Below are positions 62,201 to 64,000 of a stretch of 64,000 bases of DNA, in pieces (position 1 is the first letter of the stretch; each line of letters begins with the position of its first letter). This DNA is from Nematostella vectensis (Eukaryota > Cnidaria > Anthozoa > Actiniaria > Edwardsiidae). The translations under genes and the position numbers were made by a program. The notes below the pieces were generated by a model, which saw only the letters and a list, made by a program, of their open reading frames with translations, did not search any database and had not been told where the DNA came from. Location: NCBI RefSeq assembly GCF_932526225.1, contig NC_064034.1, positions 3,148,001 through 3,212,000 on the forward strand, read 5' to 3'.

Positions 62201-63748
62201 CACAACTCCAGAGCCTGCAGAAGAACAAGAGTGATATCACAGTGTAAGCAGAGAAAAAAATGAAAATAGTAAAAATTCTAAAAGCGGTTGTCCAGGAATG
62301 GAAAACCTTTCAGGCAGAAGTGTCAATTTTACATTTTTTTTATGAAATATGTCATTTTTTAGAATTTTGCAAATGATCCCACATTCATAGAACTTTAATC
62401 ACATTAGAACAGCAATTATGCCTACCTCTTGGAAGGAAATCCCTCCCTACCAGGTTCTCAAGGACAGAACTTTTACCACTGCTCTATAAACAATAAGTTA
62501 AAATGACAGAATTAGGGTATAAGCAGGTGTTTTGCTCATTCCCAATAGTCCCCTAAGAAGATGCAGACTGTGAGCTATAAATATAACCAATTATTAGCAG
62601 GTTGAGGGATGACTGAAATTATAAAATCATTGACAGGTTAAGGCAAGTTCTTTAATGCCTATCACATGATACACTAAACAAATAATAACATGGTAATAAA
62701 ACCGTTGTTCAAGAGTACATTCTCTTCATATAACCAACATTGATATGAAAATCTGTCATGCTGGAGGGTTAAAGCCCCAAGCATACCAGCCTGTGCAGTC
62801 ATACCAAAAAAGTAATTCTTGATAATACAACAGTAGTTCCACACATTCTTACATATTGTACAGAATAATAAACCTTGCAAGATTTGTCAACATTTGCCAG
62901 TAAGTTGGGGAACAAGGATGTGATTATTCCAGTCACTTTGGTAGAAGGACACATGTTGCCCGCAACATTGGGGAAACTTGTTTCCTAAAAGTTTCCGAGG
63001 GTGGCCAAACAGTCAAGAAACATCGGGAAACATTATTATGGGCGCTTGGAATCATGAAATGTTTCTACCTGAAGGTGGAAACATTTTTGTGTCCTGGACA
63101 CAAAATTTGTGGTGCACAACAATGTTTCCATGGTGGCCAAACTGGGAAACATCGAGGGAACATGCGTGCGGCCAACATGTTTCCGGCAACATATGTCCCT
63201 GCTTGGCCAGGGCCTAAGTAAATTTGTGTACAATTCATATTGTACAAAATATGCCAAAATACTATTTGAAAATAATCATTAACCTAACTAAAGGTATGGA
63301 CATACACAGGATGCCAGAAACTGGCTTTCTCTTCTCCATGCCATTAATTAACAAGATAAAATTGCGCTATTGAATGGCCTAGAATACCCAGGAACATTTC
63401 TTTGGTATGGGAATTTGTCAAAGTGCCGGTATGTCGCGCAATATTTTCATTTTCAGCCATCTGCATCATACTCAAAAAGGCGTACAATCGAAAATAAATA
63501 AACTAATAAACAAGAAATGATAGCATGATTCAAGATAACAGATATGACTAACATCAATCTTGTGTTCAAGAATAATTATTTTTTTAAGAAGCTCACGAAT
63601 TCGATGAAAATTTCAAACGGAAAGTTTAAGGCTGAGCGGCACTTACCTGGGCTCCAACTACCACGATTTGCGGAAGCTGAATGGACTCTGAACCAACAGT
63701 GTTGAACACATCTTGGAGTTTATTGATCACTGGAATGAGCTGCTCCAT
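50212..63748 (-). CDS. DNM1L: Dynamin-1-like protein (DRP1) mitochondrial/peroxisomal fission GTPase, 22 coding exons, complete
   Basis: DRP1 is a cytosolic dynamin-family GTPase that assembles around mitochondria and peroxisomes and drives fission. Exons: 63647-63748, 62426-62483, 62059-62214, 61690-61766, 61522-61593, 61312-61398, 60711-60873, 60302-60382, 59701-59768, 59376-59480, 58850-58963, 58423-58514, 58192-58312, 57942-58088, 57551-57646, 56815-56919, 55707-55763, 55304-55498, 52500-52566, 52329-52380, 52170-52251 and 50212-50346. They sum to 2232 nt, 743 aa, all in phase. The protein starts [19 protein letters not shown], has P-loop AQSSGKSSV, switch [32 protein letters not shown], stalk [12 protein letters not shown] and [10 protein letters not shown], then a variable Pro/Gly-rich segment (exon 55304-55498). 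The GED follows: [31 protein letters not shown], and the C-terminus [20 protein letters not shown]. Introns after exons 55304-55498 and 52170-52251 are about 90 percent tandem repeats. Confidence 0.96.
50431..51560. repeat. 10-bp satellite (about 113 copies) in last DNM1L intron
   Basis: Decamers TAATGATGCC, TAATAATGTC, TAATGATGTG, TAATGATCCC and close variants alternate over 1.1 kb. Longer blocks of several decamers recur in the same order, so larger units were duplicated. The array starts about 85 bases upstream of the last-exon acceptor at 50347. Unlike others here it does not touch a donor. Confidence 0.95.
51642..52169 (-). repeat. Tandem array of partial GED exon copies in last DNM1L intron
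   Basis: Downstream of exon 52170-52251 the intron repeats a unit of 111-140 bp made of intron start plus the last about 60 bases of that exon. Exon-like blocks end at 52030, 51893, 51782 and 51643, each reading IQSELVE(K/R)LYK before a donor. Three copies carry an in-frame TAA (GGACTAAGT where the exon has AACTACGTA). The copy ending at 51643 is open ([17 protein letters not shown]). The block at 51782 lost the donor G (AAG/TTAACT). None has a convincing acceptor, so they are probably not spliced as independent exons. Confidence 0.9.
52627..54068. repeat. 72-bp minisatellite, about 20 copies, acceptor side of a DNM1L intron
   Basis: Twenty units of 72 bp, each containing CATGATCGTATTATCCGAAT and CTCATGCAGGGCT. 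Because 72 is a multiple of three, a 474-codon plus-strand frame stays open (24-residue period with [11 protein letters not shown]). I treat that as an artefact, since it is antisense inside an intron. A 144-bp dimer is duplicated near 53690-53980. The array ends about 60 bases before the acceptor of exon 52500-52566. Confidence 0.95.
54310..55303 (-). repeat. 30-bp minisatellite (about 33 copies) starting at a DNM1L 5' splice site
   Basis: About 33 units of 30 bp start at the first intron base after exon 55304-55498: GGAGAAT/GTAAGTGAATTAAG, then GGGAAT/GTAAGTGAATTAAG repeatedly. Nearly every unit thus carries a consensus donor, GTAAGT (some GTGAGT). In the exon frame each unit reads VSELRCP(F/Y)GN with no stop until 54308. 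Exon-proximal units are mixed (Y-type, GTGAGT variants), while distal units are nearly uniform. Confidence 0.96.
55686..55706 (-). repeat. Three-copy 7-bp donor repeat after a DNM1L exon
   Basis: The intron after exon 55707-55763 starts GTGAGTGGTGAGAGGTGAGA, i.e. three 7-base units each beginning GTGAG. It is short enough to be chance, but has the same phase as the long donor-anchored arrays. Confidence 0.6.
57350..57525. repeat. Degenerate ATG/ATA trinucleotide microsatellite
   Basis: Imperfect ATGATG/ATAATG runs in the DNM1L intron next to exon 57551-57646. It lies within about 25 bases of the donor side but is not phased to it. Confidence 0.8.
60165..60235. mobile_element. Dispersed-element tail (TTTATATAGCGCTTATACAT type)
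   Basis: AATAATAATAAA followed by TTTATATAGCGCTTATAC and TTCTAAGCGCTTATATT, a word I associate with tails of abundant short elements in marine invertebrate genomes. Boundaries are uncertain. Confidence 0.4.
62950..63205. mobile_element. GGAAACAT-rich foldback-like dispersed element in DNM1L intron 1
   Basis: ACATGTTGCCCGCAACAT at the left and ATGTTTCCGGCAACATATGT at the right are imperfect inverse complements. GGAAACAT and GTGGCCAAAC words recur between them in both orientations. It looks like a short non-autonomous element. Confidence 0.45.
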
Positions 63749-64000
63749 CTTTTTGCACGCTATTGACAGGATCGAGGAACCCCACGATTTTATAAAAGCA
63801 TTTTCATCATTTAGCTACACACTAACTTCACTGATCTATTTTGCTTTTCGAGCGTTTCTTTAGAGCATGCGCTTTGTTGAATAGCCGCTGTGAAATGGGT
63901 GGGGCTCAAGACCCGGCTTCTTTTTTTATATTTGTTTAGTTTTTTTTTTTTAATTTTCCGGTTTAGCCTTCTCTGTATTTGGAGTTGTTTGAACTGGTGA

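Overview
The window is eukaryotic genomic DNA with intron-rich animal genes and AT-rich noncoding sequence. Gene content (HEATR1, an ELAV/Hu protein, MTAP, SGSH, a Tctex1-domain protein and DNM1L/DRP1), vertebrate-like exon structure, and many short terminal-inverted-repeat elements and minisatellites suggest a non-bilaterian metazoan, most likely an anthozoan cnidarian (sea anemone or coral). The taxon is an inference; no marker in the window settles it.

Layout: (1) 1-13402, minus strand: the N-terminal part of HEATR1/UTP10, at least 24 coding exons, running off the left edge. (2) 13403-18439: noncoding spacer. (3) 18440-19510, plus: an intronless three-RRM ELAV-like gene, followed by about 13.5 kb with no recognisable gene. 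(4) 33084-39354, minus: complete MTAP in seven coding exons (279 aa), head-to-head with (5) SGSH at 39688-42445, plus, four exons (523 aa). Both share a 333-bp promoter interval carrying two GTCACGTG E-boxes. (6) 42478-43612: a TA-flanked Tigger/pogo-like element carrying a broken HIRAN-like coding fragment, just after the SGSH stop. (7) 45603-46187, plus: a Tctex1-domain gene. (8) 46188-50211: noncoding, with a G-rich minisatellite and a foldback element. (9) 50212-63748, minus: complete DNM1L (DRP1), 22 coding exons, 743 aa.

The genes look like ordinary housekeeping or neural genes with no operon-like relation: ribosome biogenesis, RNA binding, methionine salvage, lysosomal heparan sulfate degradation, a dynein light-chain fold and mitochondrial fission.

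The striking feature is the tandem repeats inside introns. In five introns (two of HEATR1, one of MTAP, two of DNM1L) an array starts exactly at the first base of the intron, so each repeat unit begins with a copy of the 5' splice site. A sixth intron shows the same at 7-bp scale. In two cases the unit length is a multiple of three and the array is open in the frame of the preceding exon, so use of any downstream copy of the donor would add 10 or 16 residues per unit to DRP1 or HEATR1. Three of these introns are roughly 90 percent tandem repeat.
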